Below, one piece after another: positions 34,860 to 48,289 of a DNA stretch of 64,000 nucleotides. How positions within the stretch are numbered: the stretch's first letter is position 1; each line of letters begins with the position of its first letter. The DNA lies in the NCBI GenBank assembly GCA_037039925.1, contig JAXRKP010001187.1:43501-107500 (forward strand), written 5' to 3'. The position numbers were made by a program, and so were the translations under genes. Under the pieces are notes generated by a model. It worked only from the letters and a program-made list of their open reading frames with translations. It searched no databases and was not told the DNA's origin. Source of the stretch: Doris montereyensis (taxonomy: Eukaryota > Mollusca > Gastropoda > Nudibranchia > Dorididae).

Positions 34860-35155
34860 GTCAGTGGTTGGCAGGTGTTGCTGGTAGGCCCTTCTTCTTT
34901 CCTTTCTCTCTTTCACTTATCTTGCAGTTTCCGCTTAATTTTAAACAGGAGGTCCTGTGTGCAGATCAGTACACGTTAAAGATCCCTTGGCTGTTTACAG
35001 GACAGTCGGGCCAAATTAGAAATCCTACCAAAACTCCCTAGATCACATTAGTTGTGGATGTGGGTAAATCAAATCAAATAAAAAATTCTCTGAATTCACC
35101 CTGAGATCACCGCATATGGTAGATAGGGATAAATTTCAATGAAGTGTGATTGTCA
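34860..35155 (+). mobile_element. Family R copy split by a SINE 3' end
   Basis: 34860-34935 carries the first half of family R (GGTTGGCAGGTGTTGCTGGT, TAGGCCC, TTTCACTTATCTTGCAGTTT) and 35085-35150 the second (AATTCACCCTGAGATCACCG, CATATGGTAGATAGGG). Between them 34945-35065 is a SINE 3' body with ACACGTTAAAGATCCCTTGG and a TAAATCAAATCAAATAAAA end. Confidence 0.65.
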
Positions 35156-36000
35156 TGCTAACTGTTCCTCCCATTTGTGTCATCGTGCTTTCCCATAGCA
35201 CTAACTGGCCAATTTTTAAGTCGATGTGTAGCCTTTCGCATTTTCCATTAAGCCTGTGCTATGTTCGTAGTCTGCTCTAGTGTACCTAATTAATGCCAGA
35301 TTCATTTAGTTTTGATGCTCAGATCTTTACCAGTAGTCCCCGAATCATTGATCCATTTAGTTTGCTGGATGGGAATAGTTACCTCTGTAAAATAATTGTG
35401 CTTGGATGTTACAAGATCAGTGTCACATTTGATTATATGTCCTTTTTGGTATACATATAACTAGATAGATCTGTATATTTATGTGGTAGTTATTTCATTT
35501 ATTTCATAATGTATAATGAAATCTCCTTTACTAGGTCGATGTTTTATCTATGTTTTTTTCTTGGTTTTTAAAAATCGTGTTTGCCCTTTCATGTTTGAAT
35601 GTTCACATCGATGACTTTGTGGAGTACTGAGAGTGATATAAACATGTGGCCTTATTATTGTCATTTTCCACTAAAGAGAACAGTATTCATCCTTCGCAGA
35701 ACCATATAGCATTACAGCCTTTACCTATCTTTAGATCTATCCATCCATCCATCCATCATCTATCTATCTATATATATATCTATCTATGTATCTATCTGCC
35801 TGTCGGTCTGTCCAAAGATCTATTTGATTGTATATGCAGGTCACTTTCCTTAGGTTCCTCTGCTTTATCCAGGGACTTCCATAACATAATGATTATCATT
35901 TGTCATCCCAATTTCGACAATTGTCAAATTTCCGCTATGTTATCTTTAAGAGCAATTTCCACGGATTACAAAATTCCGCAGGGTGAACTACGTGACTGAC
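35156..36000. other. Intronic sequence, short ATCC/ATCT repeats
   Basis: 35736-35815 has CATC and ATCT tetranucleotide runs. No coding homology recognised. Confidence 0.5.
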
Positions 36001-36004
36001 TTGA

Positions 36005-36140
36005 GAGTCATCGAATTGACCGTAAATGCTAGAAAACGGGCATTCGTTAACATACTACACTCATGTGCCATTGAGTCATCGAATTGACCGTAAATGCTAG
36101 AAAACGGGCATTCGTTAACATACTACACACATGTGCCATT
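36005..36140 (+). repeat. 68-bp perfect-looking tandem duplication
   Basis: GAGTCATCGAATTGACCGTA and the rest of the unit occur at 36005 and 36073, differing at about one base (CACTCATG versus CACACATG). Recent duplication. Confidence 0.9.
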
Positions 36141-36734
36141 TTTACTTCTTCCGTTTCCACTTTCAATAAATTGATTTATGTACAATTTTTTCAACGCTTA
36201 GCCTACAATGGGAGTACACATTACTGATGAATCAAATTGATGGGTGGAAGATGCGAGTGATTTGGATGAATACCCAATGAAAGCTACCAGTGATATGATT
36301 TCTTATAGGAGTAGTAGTGGCGATGGAAACGAGCAGGACTGGTAAATCTAGTGTAACGATGGGTGGAGGTGATGTTGACATATGTGCGTGGTATCGGGTG
36401 TGGTCATAAAAGGAGGAGTTCATGAGGAGCAAACCCTAGATAATCAGGACCTCTCCCCCTCTCACCAATCAACACCATCACAAATTAAGAGAGCTAAGAT
36501 CACAAAAAAGACAGTATAAAAGAGGTGTTGAATTCATTCTTAGAATTGAAGTAACTAGAAATAGCTTTTCATTTTCTTTCTTTTTTTCTTCTTTTTTTTT
36601 TTGTCGAAAAAGGTGAAATACAAAACACATTTGGCCTAAACAATGTTATTATAAAGTCATACAAATTTTATTGGACACCTAAAATGAAAAGTGGATGTTG
36701 TGAGCAATTCTCTCTTCTTTCAAATGTGACCTTT

Positions 36735-37072
36735 TTGGGGGGACTCGGTAGTCCAGAGGCAGGGTGTCGGCCTCTCAACCAAAAGGTAGTTCGAGCCCGG
36801 CGCGAATGGTTGAAAAATTTTCTCAAGTTTTTTTCGAGCAAGAATTACCCCCCCCCCCCCCCCCCCCCCCCCCATCCCGGTCCAGGTAGGTGGGTAACAC
36901 CTAGTCCCATCGGAGACGGGGTGATAAAAAGGAGATTCCGTGCACGTTAAAAGTTAAAGATCCCTTGGCTGTTTATGGCGCAGTCCGGACAACAACAAAA
37001 TCCTTCCAAACCCCCCAACATCACATTAGTTGTGTGTGGGAAGTTCAAAATCAAATAAAATACGAGATCGTT
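36735..37072 (+). mobile_element. tRNA-derived SINE
   Basis: A-box TAGTCCAGAGG at 36749-36759 and B-box AGTTCGAGCCC at 36788-36798, 28 nt apart, as in a tRNA-derived Pol III promoter. Body holds GTGCACGTTAAAAGTTAAAG, ATCCCTTGGCTGTTTATGGC and a TCAAATAAAA-type end. A C-run at 36850-36873 interrupts it. A second copy of the head lies on the minus strand at 52470-52715. Confidence 0.8.
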
Positions 37073-37085
37073 TTCAGTTGTCTAC

Positions 37086-38997
37086 TACAGTAGTAACCGC
37101 GTATATGCCCGCCACCATATTTCCCGTTTTATCTAAACGCCCACAATCTCAGTAAAAACATGCATAAATTGCCCCTCCAAATGCCCGTTTCGAAACCAAG
37201 ATTTTTGGCTAAATGCCCAGTCTCATAACTACAGGTATCATCCTCTCCAAATTATCATAAAGTATTTCCGTGAGGAGGGACGAACTACGGCATTCCTTGA
37301 AAGAACAAAATTTAATAGAAGCCATTAAAAACTTTTTACAATAAACCAACGTGTTTAGTGAGAGTAGCTAGAAATGTATCTGAAGAATTTGATGTAGATG
37401 TAGGAGTAAGATAGAGTTGTATCCTAAGTCCTCTTTTGTTTATCACATTTATGGATTCAGTCGCAAAGGCGTCCTCAAAAATGAAGAAAATGAATGTAGG
37501 TATGTGGAAGCTCAAACTAGTATCAATTCTTTCATTTGCTGATGATTTAGTTCTGTTTGGAAAATCCAATATGAACATGATGAACAATGAACTAAATAAC
37601 AGAGGAATGACAGTAAATGCAAAGAAAACCAAAACAATGCTAGTAACTAAGGAAGCTAAAAACACAAAATCTTAAATTGGGCAGGGAGAATTTAGAACAA
37701 GTTCAAAGCTATAATTACCTAGAAGTTGTGACTAAGAGGGAAAACTAAGAGAAGCAATCAGCCCGAGAATCCAAAAGGCAAGTACAATATTAACCATCTA
37801 GGAAAGGCATTTGTAGATAAGCAAGAATTGTCAACAAAAACCAAAATGGCAGTATACAGCGCATTTTATTGTCCTACTCTCCTCTATGGCAGTGAAACCT
37901 GGACCTTAGACAGTAGGGAATACAGTAGAGTACTGGCAGTCGAAATGAAATATCTAAAAAGAGTAGTAGGGAAAACTAAAAGAGAAAATCAGGAACACAA
38001 CAATAAGAGATCAAACCAAAGCAGATGGCATAAAAACTAAGATAGAAATGAATCAACTGAGATGGTTTGGGCATGTTAACAGAATGAATGACAATAGAAT
38101 AGCAAAATCAGTATACAGTGCTAAAACTCAGGGTAAAAGACCAAAAGGCAGACCTCGGAGAAAGTGGGAAGAAGATATAAAAGAGGCATTAACGCAAAGA
38201 AATTTAACTTTCACGGAAGGAATCAGAAAATATCAGGACAGGGTAGCCTGGAGAAAGATCAGTTCGGGCATCTAAACCCATACAACGCAAGGTAGAATGG
38301 AAGCTGATAAAGAAAGAAAGATTTCCGTATGTGATTAAAATTTCTTTCTTCGTTTTTTATACATCATAATTCCTGTAATCCCTCACTAATGTGGCGTATA
38401 CCCGTCAACAAGGTGTCATGCATTGTAGCCACCCTTCATTACCTATCCATTGTAATGTAATAAAGATGATCAATCTTCTCTTTATAACTCCACCCACCGT
38501 ACAGCACATCCTTTGTCCCATGGGATCACTGGTTTGTCACTAGGAAATTAGAATTGAACAGTCTTCCGGACTTTCTTGGTGTCATAAGTGGCATGCAATC
38601 AGCTGGCGTTTTTGATAGGCTGGGCACTCATCGCGATCGAGGGACAATGTGTGAACAGTTTTATTGCTCCCCTGCCTGACATTGGCCATATCCATTGTGT
38701 CTTCAGGTCTTTGTGGCGAGCGAACGTCAACAGACTAGATAAGATAAAATGAGACTTTGAACTACGATTTTTGTACTAAATAAAAAAAGCCCGGTTTATT
38801 TAAGACAAATTTAAATGTTGGATTTCGACACCATGTTCAATGAAGTTAATTGCTGATTCCCCCCCCCCCCCCCCCAGCCCCATTGTTGCCTCAGACATAT
38901 TTTCGCCTAAATGCCCGTTTCACCTAAATGCCCGTGTCGCCTAAATGCCCGTTTTTCTGCTGCTCAAGCACCAGGCATGTGGGTGGTCGCTACTGTA
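37086..38997. mobile_element. TIR DNA transposon (pogo/Tc1-like, non-autonomous) interrupted by a LINE
   Basis: Left end TACAGTAGTAACCGCGTATA, right end reverse complement TACAGTAGCGACCACCCACA: a terminal inverted repeat starting CAG, flanked by TA on both sides (37086-37087 and 38996-38997), typical of TA-targeting elements. Subterminal AAATGCCCG motifs occur at both ends (37177, 37221; 38910, 38926, 38943). Without the LINE the element is about 860 bp with no transposase. Confidence 0.55.
37270..38320 (+). mobile_element. RTE-like LINE, 5'-truncated, nested insertion
   Basis: Starts inside the FDSVRRDEL region and runs through [47 protein letters not shown] and KGRPRRKWEEDIKEAL to a GATAAAGAAAGAAAG tail. 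ATTTCCG occurs on both sides (37264-37270 and 38321-38327), a likely target-site duplication. Frameshifts near 37675, 37800 and 38035. The QGC motif reads S in place of G with a stop nearby. Confidence 0.88.
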
Positions 38998-40240
38998 TTG
39001 TAAAAAAGACAACACATACTCCTGTATTTGTTATTTATAGCTCAGACATCCAATATGGCCGTTATGATCACATGACCAATGCATTGTGTGCGCCTGTTGA
39101 GAATGTTCCCATCCATCATCTGATACTGTCTAGAAATTTCAACGACTTGCCATTAAATTATAAATTTTCCCTCACATACGCCATTTCTGAAAACATTCCG
39201 AAAACAGCTGGGCAAGACTCGCTAGTTGATACCAAATATCATCTTCTCTGGTCCTGCGTTATTTGAGTACTCGCGTTGACGGATATCATGAGACCGCTTT
39301 GTGATTCACGGCTGCAAATAATGAACACTGTTTGAGCCTTGGGCCTTTGGGCGACTTGGGGTGATGGAAATCTTCACGCATTCATGACAGCGAATGCTGA
39401 CCGCTGAACTAAGGAGGATGTGGGAGGGGGGGGCGATAGGGTGCTTGTGACCTCCATGTTGATCAAAGTGTTGCGATAACAGAAAACAGAACCAGTGAGA
39501 GGTGAGAGACTAGTAGAAACTGCTGTCACTGTCAGTGATGGAAGGAGAAGGTGGAGTAGTGGACTGAAAATTAGCTAGGCTAATGCTCAAAAGGTTTGAC
39601 CGGAAAAGAAAGGAGATTGGGGGGGGGGGGGGTTGCTGCAAAGGTTGTAGTGGGAAAGGGGGGTAATGACAAGCGAGAAGCACCGATGAAGAGACAAAGC
39701 GATCGCTTCAGGCAACCTTTCCGTGGTACGTATTTTGCATCCGTTTCACGTATGTATAAATAACGTACGTATTCGAAGTAAAATCGCATGCCTTTAAATC
39801 GCTGTATTCATTTCCATATGACACGAAAGGTGTGCGTACCGTAGCCACATATCTGTAATTTGAAAATCGGATGGTGACGCGAATTTTAGCAGACTACGTA
39901 CGTCGTGTAAAGGAGCGGCCCTGTCAACACTGGCGTCGCGGTGTCTGCTCGACCAGAAATGTGACCTTGGGCTTAACGGAGGATAAAATCCTAAAAAAAA
40001 CACTAAATTAAAAATAACACATCGAAGCTCATTTTTTATGTCAAATTTGGAATCAGCGACATCAAATTCCTGTGCGTCAATACTGTGAGGATTTCGTTGA
40101 TTTTGGCTTATCTCAAAAGTTACGAATTTGTACGAATTTTGTGTGTCTGTCTGTGAGTGTGTGGGTGTATAATATAACAATGTAGATCTTGATATTGACA
40201 TTGACCACCTTTCCAACCCCATTTATATAGTACGAACTAC
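38998..40240. other. Intronic sequence without recognised gene
   Basis: A 112-codon frame at 38928 starts inside the transposon end and matches nothing I know. Runs of G at 39425 and 39619. No repeat family identified. Confidence 0.45.
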
Positions 40241-40249
40241 ATATAGTTA

Positions 40250-40250
40250 A

Positions 40251-40281
<31 letters not shown>

Positions 40282-40287
40282 CAGAGA

Positions 40288-40362
<75 letters not shown>

Positions 40363-40575
40363 GGAGAGACAGACAGACAGAGACAGAGAGAGAGACATAC
40401 ATACAGACACACATACAGAGACAGACAGCAATAGAAGGCAGACAAACAGACAGAGACAGACAGACAGACAGACAGGTAGACAATCAAAGAGAGAGACAGA
40501 CAGACAAGACAGAGATACAGAAAGAGACATAAAGAGTAAGAGAGAGAGACATATTGAGAGAGCCAGACAAAGAGA
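40250..40575. repeat. GA / ACAG microsatellite
   Basis: GA, ACAG and ATAC blocks on the plus strand, directly at the 3' end (in its own sense) of a minus-strand family R copy. Confidence 0.95.
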
Positions 40576-40579
40576 AAGA

Positions 40580-40732
40580 GTTTTTGTTAAAGTTAAATTG
40601 AAATTTAGCTCATCCATTGCGGTGGTCTCAGGATGAATTAAGAGGAAACAGCAGGATAAATATGAAAGAAGCACAACAGTGAAAGGCAAAAAGTAGGACC
40701 TACCAGTACCATCTGCTAACCACCCATAAGAG
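40580..40732 (-). mobile_element. Family R copy (minus) between two GA tracts
   Basis: Reverse complement has GGGTGGTTAGCAGATGGTAC, TAGGTCCTACTTTTTGCCTT, ATCCTGCTGTTTCCTCTTAA and TCCTGAGACCACCGC. Left of it lies one microsatellite and right of it another. Confidence 0.65.
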
Positions 40733-40737
40733 TAACG

Positions 40738-40975
40738 GACAGAGAGAGAGAGACAGAGAGATACAAAGAGACAGAGACAGAGACACACACACAAAGACAC
40801 AGAGAGAGACACACACACACAAAGAGACAGAGAGAGACACAGGCAGCCAGAGAGAGATAGACGAACAGACAGACAAAGATGGGAGGCAGACAGACAGAGT
40901 GACAGACAGAGACATACAGAGAGAGACACAAAAAGAAACAGAGAGAGACAGACAGACAGATAGAGGGATAGTTAC
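40738..40975. repeat. GA / ACAG / ACAC microsatellite
   Basis: Compound tract of GAGA, ACAG and ACAC units on the 5' side of the minus-strand family R copy. Confidence 0.93.
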
Positions 40976-42340
40976 TACACACCATTGACATTAGCAAATA
41001 ACACACATAAGTATCTTCAGTCATAAAACAGTGGACTGATATTGAGAAATGGCTTTCGAAGCGCCCAGGCTTAGGTATAAGGGTCCAAAACAGCTAGTGA
41101 TGGAAAGTATAGAGATGTGAAAACGACTGGTATAGAATATGTTGTCACACCTCATAAAATTTATTTTCAATTTTATGCTTTTGATGACCCTTATTTTTTT
41201 TTTTTTTTTAAATGATGTACTTCTTGGTTGCCTATTAAATGTATGTATTTATTTAAATTTAAATTTTATTCCTGTTGGAATAAAAACACACCAGCAATTT
41301 ATTCACTAATTCATTCATCAATTCAATTGTTTAACCATTTTGAGTCATTCATTTTATTCATTCCTTCATTTATTCCTTTTGCTGTGATACTGTTTTCCAA
41401 ATAATATGTATAATTTAGTTGGCTTGCATGAATAATGTCTGTCAACAACAAATAATTATCGTGCATAGTGTTTAGCATGCCACAGTGTGTATTGCCTTTT
41501 TGAGAAAATTTCACTGGTTGCATATTACACAGGAATCTTTAATGATTGTATGTTATTATGCACACACTGTTTTACTTAGTTCTCTTTTGTTTTAAAAGCC
41601 ACTGCTCTCCTTTAATTTTGATTTATGTCTAATTTTTGATACGGTAGATCTAGTTGTTTTTAAAAAAATCTTTGACAACGATATTTGTGGATTATTGTAA
41701 CCTACACTGGGGAGTGGTAGAAGAGTGAGGGCAGAGGGGGGGGGGGGGTGCAATGAAGAATGAAATGGATCAGTCACTTTAAATGAAATAAAAAAAACAT
41801 CTATGGTATCTTTGTCCTGTACTCCTCCCTTACATTTTTTAGAATAATCTCAAGTTATTTAGAGCTCAATTTGATGAAAAGAAAAGAAATTTCAAAAGAG
41901 AAAATAAACATGATGTACGAATTACTTTGAGGGTGCTGCCTTTTATGTCTTACCGATAGACTTTAAAAAAAATTCTCTCTTTGATAATGCTGTTCTTTTA
42001 AGATCCCATATAATAGAATTTTGTATTCCATTTTATAGCTATTAATTTCTGAAGACATTGATGGTATTATACAGTATCTTAGAATAAACTGAATAATTAA
42101 TTTAAATTTTAGGGGGCAATATACTCAAGAGACATTCCCCCCTCCTCCCCCTAAAACAAACCCCACCAAAAAACATCCCAAAAAAGTAATTTTTATCACA
42201 AATTTTCCTTATCAGCAGTCACTGGCTGCTAGCCTTTTACCATTCTAAAAGCTCATTTGTTACTGAGAATAATCTTCACAACCTAAATTTATTTGTGCAG
42301 TTTGTTATATGTATAGGCTCATATTTCTGGCCATCCCCAG

Positions 42341-42432
42341 TTCCGTCATTGCATCAAACACGCAGTGCAGCAGCCGAGTACAGCCAGTTGCATTCCCTTG
42401 AGAACAAACTGATGCCACCTATGACATGCTGA
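42341..42432 (+). CDS. NDRG: NDRG-family protein, terminal exon and stop
   Basis: After CCATCCCCAG the sequence opens with TT, completing Val with the G of the exon ending at 27441, and encodes PSLHQTRSAAAEYSQLHSLE then NKLMPPMTC and a TGA stop (42430-42432). The start aligns with vertebrate GYMPSASMTR, and the end, M-T-C, recalls the vertebrate MEVSC terminus. The tail is only about 30 residues, shorter than in vertebrate NDRG1 and without its repeats. No other in-phase acceptor nearby gives this match. Confidence 0.75.
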
Positions 42433-42489
42433 AGTCAAGACACCTGATGCATTTCAAGTTATTGTCTCTGTGTAGAATCTTTAGTTGTT

Positions 42490-43224
<735 letters not shown>

Positions 43225-43239
43225 TTCAAAGCTTTTAGC

Positions 43240-46200
43240 CTTTGAAATTTCTTCCTTTTATGCCTTTTTTCTCCTTGTGTTCAATTTGCTTGATGCTATT
43301 GCAAGAATGTCTTAAGGGTTAGAAAATTTTAGAGCTTCTTTTAATGTAGCAAAGTAAAGGGAAAAAAGGATCAGATTTATACATGGATATGTATGCATAG
43401 CAAAGAGTAAGAGTAAGTGCTGACACAGTGTGATGAAAGCTGTTTGACCTGCATCTCTGTGATGATATGGTACTTTTTGGCGAAACTATTTGAACATAGT
43501 GATCTATTTACATCTATATACAATTCAATATACGTTCACATTTTTCTCTCTCCTTACTGTAGTTACATGGATAATAATTGCATAAAGATGTGTTGAGAGT
43601 ATGGCGAACTCTGACCTTTGTTTCCTGATAATTAGGCAGCTATGCTGATGTGTAGGAGAAATGATGGTCACATTCCTGAATCCAAGTAAACACCTTTAGT
43701 GTATTGTCTTTCCTTAGAATCAAGAGAAGAGCACTTGTGTGATTGTTGTTACAGTTAAAGAATTGGGAATGATTTGTATAAAAGAAGTAATTTCAATTAT
43801 TTTCTTTATATTCTTCATTGATTATTTCTTAAGAGTTTCAGGCTACCTTTCTTTTACTAACAAGAGAGAAGTTATAAAGCAGGCCAGCATGCTGTCTGAT
43901 CTCCTCCTTTCAGTCATGTTTTCCTAATTGGTGATTGTGCACCGAACACAATGCAAAAGTGGCTTACCAAGGAAGGAAGTGCTAGTTATTCACTCAAATA
44001 ATGAACTTTTTGCCACCGCTCAAAATTGTCAAAGTATCGAAATGGTGCTTTAATATTTGACTGACGGTGAAATGGATCCCAGGATTCTATGATGAAAGGA
44101 ATAACACCAACACTGTGATCATGGCAAGTCTAGTTTTTTGGGGCTTGTTGGTTTGTTTCATTGGTTTTCTTTTTTGGGGATTTTTTCGGGGGGGTGGGGG
44201 ATGGATATATATATTTTTTGTTAAGCCAAATGAATATCTTAAGTTTCCATGGTTTATCAGCTTCATAAAAGTAGTCACAAAGATCTTTCATTGCTCTTTT
44301 TTTTCTCTCTTTCATAGGTTGTCATGCATTTCCTCACCCCAAAATTACTGTTAATGACTATGATTGCCATCTGCTTTTTCACTGAGGTGATTGAAATTTA
44401 ATTTTAGAAAAAAATCTTTTAATTTTCATTTTGTTATTCCGCTGTACTTAAAGCTATAAAAACTTGAGCATAATTTAAACTAGAAGTATCATATTGAAAA
44501 CAATTGTTCCCATCGTGTGTTTGTCTCTCCATTGATTTCTCATTTATTATTCATATATGTCAGTGTCAGATGTCTGATGTCACAAAATTATTTATTCATT
44601 CTCTGATAAAGCAACAACAAAATTAAATGTATTGGCTGCTTGATTACTCATTTCTATTATAGATGTGATTTTGCTTTTGTTTTATTGGAACCACAGAGTG
44701 ATGGCTTCGTTGTTTTAAAGATAATGAAGTACAATGTGTTCCATTGAAACAGATATATTTCATAATGTTGTATGGACCAGCAGCTCTGGAGTGAATTAAA
44801 TTGACGTATCTTTATGTGAAATCTTAAACATTCATCATCGATTTGCTTCACTGTTTCTGTTTTTACTTGCCTTTGTGTAGGCTAGCTAAAAAAAAGAAAG
44901 AAGATTACTCCATGGAATAAATAGAACTATTAGAACTCGTGTTTTTGGTCTTGTTGACATTTCAGTCTCTCATGAAATTAATTTCTGACATGAAATGTAA
45001 CCCTTTCCTGCACAATTCTAGTCTGTGTGCCTAAGACTCACTTCCTATTCAGTCTGTGTGTCTAAACAAAGGGATGCAACTCTAATGGAAAGTGTACCTG
45101 TCTCAATTAAAACTAATTTTAGAGGCTAAAAAATTTATCATAAAATAGAGTACGAAATAAGCTTTCAGAAAATATATACTTTTATATAATTTTGATCAGT
45201 TTTTAATTGTCAATAACTTTCATTCATTACAAGTGATACTTTCACTTTGTTTATAATTGTGAAGTCAAAAACGAAAGAAGATAGAAAATATGCAGGTTTT
45301 TTTTCTTTCTTCACAAAAGGATGCTCATGTCGTATTTGGTTGCAGTAGGCTGTAAGGCTAATGGCACATTGTGTCTCAGTAGGCAGGAAAGGTTTAAAAA
45401 CTGGAAGGAGATAAATCTTTATGTCAAATTACATTCACAAATTTTGTTTCATTTTCCACACATCTCTGAATAAAATGTATCAATGATCCTTCGGGTTGTT
45501 TTTTGTCTGTTTAATGCCAATGGCTGTTACATCCAAACCGTGCTATCTCATTACTGGCAGGCAGAGGTGAGGTTGATGCATAATGGAATGATCTAAAGGC
45601 CAGTCATGAGTTGGGGGGGGGGGAGAGGGGGAGTTAACATCATGAACTTAAAATTTGGTATGTTATTTTGATGTATATAAAATTGCTGATTTGTTTTTTT
45701 TACATATTATTCTAACAATACCTTTATGATATTTGACAAAGCTTCCGTGCTCATGGGAAAGTTAACTTTCGCAGATGCTTTGATTGGGATTATTTGCAAA
45801 GCGTCTAAGGTGGCAGAGAAAACTTTGTCGACTGTAAAGTCAGTTTGATGTTTAAGGGGGTTGTTGTTATTTTTATTTTTTGTTGTTCCATAATATGATT
45901 TTTTCAGATTCTCGTTTTTAAAATAATTTGAAATCAAAATCATCATTTTCATGTGTGGCTCTTATCAATATCAATCAATATTCTCATTACCTATTTTGTA
46001 CAGCCATTTTTCATTGTGCCAAAACCTGTTTCTCTCACTAAAAAAAAGAATAATCTAGGCATCCATAAAAATATGAATTTGGAAAGAAATTATTCTTTTA
46101 TATTTATTGTAATTTTGTTCATACCTGAAATTAAAAATAACGACACATTTAGGAAAACATTGTTTCATGACAAATTAATTTCTGATCTGGTTCATGGGCC

Positions 46201-48280
46201 AAAAGTTGCAAGAACTCTAATGGACTTTTGTTGTGCTGATGTGTTTTTTTTTCCTTTAGAAATATGTCCATTGCATTATGGGAACTTAGCTTTGTGCAAA
46301 AGTGTCATGCAAACATATCCTTTGATTAGTTTCATCAAGACTGTTAGGACAGAATTTTGACAACTCAAATCTGTTGATTTTTGTTGGGTGGTTCGTTATT
46401 TTGTCTTCCTTTCAAAGGAAAATTTCTATGAAATAAGGTTTTGATGAGAACTTACTGGATTAAAAAAGAATTTTTCTTTGGAGTGGGGGGGTGTAAATAA
46501 ACTGTGTTCATGCTCAAGCAAATCAATGAAGTTTTACTTTTTCTCATTTGATTTGTTGTATTTGGCTTTATTGGGTTATGGGGTTTTTGGGTTAATTTTT
46601 GTCTGTTTTTGCAGGGTTTTTTGTGGGTCCATTTTTTTCAAAAGGGTCGGGGAGGGTGGGGGCTTCTTGTATGAGATAGGCATTTTTGTCTCTGGATCAA
46701 ACAAGTCAAATTTGGAAATTATTTTTTTCCACTGTAAAGGTTTTACTTGAACATACAAAACATTTCCTTGTACTTGTATTCATTAAGAATTGATTTTGTT
46801 TTTGAGTTATATTTATTTATGCATTTTATATTTAACCAAGAGAGTCCATTTGTATTTTGTCAGCAAACAGCCTGCGATTAGTGTGATAAGGTGTGCTGTA
46901 CCTGGCTAGCTAATATAGTAAACACTTTGTATTGTAGGTGTATGAGATCATTATATAGTTGTGAGATCATAGGATAACACATGTAATTGTGGTGAGAGAT
47001 TGGTTGGAAAGCGTAAGTCTTATCAATATACTTCTTTTTACATCACTTATCCTCTTTGTTTTTGTTTAGACAAGTAAACAACAGAACAGACCTTGGGTTT
47101 GATTTTAATTTCAACTTTCCCTGTACTAGTTTACTTAGCCTGTAAGATTCTTTCAGCTGGTTTTGAAATACTTTAAGTTTTTTAAACTATATGATTTAAA
47201 CCTGATGCTTGATTTACTTATTTTGTTAAAATTTTAATTTCTTTAAAACTATTTTTTTTAGAAATGTCTTTCAGAGGATTGAGTGGCGCAAGTCTGTTCT
47301 CTAAAGAGTCTTCATTTCCTGTGTCTTCATAGTACAATTGAATCAATAGAGAGACTACCAATAAGAAATGTTGTTACGTTTTGATAGATTTGGATTCAGC
47401 CCCTTTAGCTATGGCCTAAAATATACACTACTGTGTTTGTCGGCAAAACCAAACACATATTATGTACCAGAGGTGATTGTCAGGGCCTGTGATGGTTTAA
47501 TAACAAAAGAATACTGATTGTGTCATATTTATGGTGTTGTGTTGATACTTCTTTTTTCCTCTCCTTGTCATGACATTTTATATTATGCGTAATTTAGTAA
47601 TGATCTGCTAGGAGGTAGCCCATCATGCTTTCTGTAGTTTTTGAGGTTACGATTTGGGATGTTATAACATGAGATTGTGTGAAAATCGTTTTATTTTTGT
47701 TGGGATTCATCAGATCAAATGGTTGAGGATATTTTAAAACTGTTTGTTAATAATGAATTTGTGTTTATTATGTGCATAATATCACATTTTTATGGCACCA
47801 AAAAGTGGAGAATCTAAAAGATGGGATAAAAACTGTCAAGTGTCACATTGCATACATAAGATATACAGCGCATACAGTGTCAGGTGAAAAGCGGCCAAGT
47901 CAAGACAAATACATTTTTCCGTTTCTGATAAATTTACACGGGTTCTTCAGCCCCATTATAATTTTTAAACTACAGTTTGTACTTGTTGTTATGTCGAGGT
48001 TGTTCCCAATGGTTTAGAGTCTCTTAAACTCTCTCCATTTCTGGTAAGATTGGTCCACCTATTGAACTGCTGATTGGGGACAAAACAATCCATTACGGTT
48101 TTACGTTGAAACGAGGGTGAAACTTAAACACAAGGGTTTTTTGGGAGGTTTTCTTTAGATTCAAAGAGTATGTCGTGAAAATATCAGTTTGCTTTTTATG
48201 CCTAGAGCTGTCATGAGATGGGAGTGGGTGCTATGGAAATAAATGATATTATTATTATTTGTTATTAGTTGTAGGCAGAG
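43240..48280. other. Long AT-rich stretch with no recognised gene
   Basis: Short frames exist but none shows a domain, splice-supported homology or codon pattern I recognise. Part may be NDRG 3' UTR or downstream intergenic sequence; no clear polyadenylation site can be chosen. Two near-repeats of AGTCTGTGTGCCTAA and AGTCTGTGTGTCTAA sit at 45021 and 45051. Confidence 0.45.
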
Positions 48281-48289
48281 CCAGGTTTT

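Larger units (their letters stand above)
27442..42340 (+). other. NDRG last intron (14.9 kb)
   Basis: Inferred from a perfect phase and homology match of 27441 to 42341 (GQGY-V-PSLHQTR versus vertebrate GMGYMPSASMTR). It contains a MULE transposase pseudogene, SINEs, a nested TIR element with LINE, and GA tracts. 27450-28390 and 28500-29090 show no recognised feature. Confidence 0.7.

Noticed and set aside
38928..39266. 112-codon frame starting MPVSPKCPFF
   Set aside because: It starts inside a transposon end and shows no recognisable domain.
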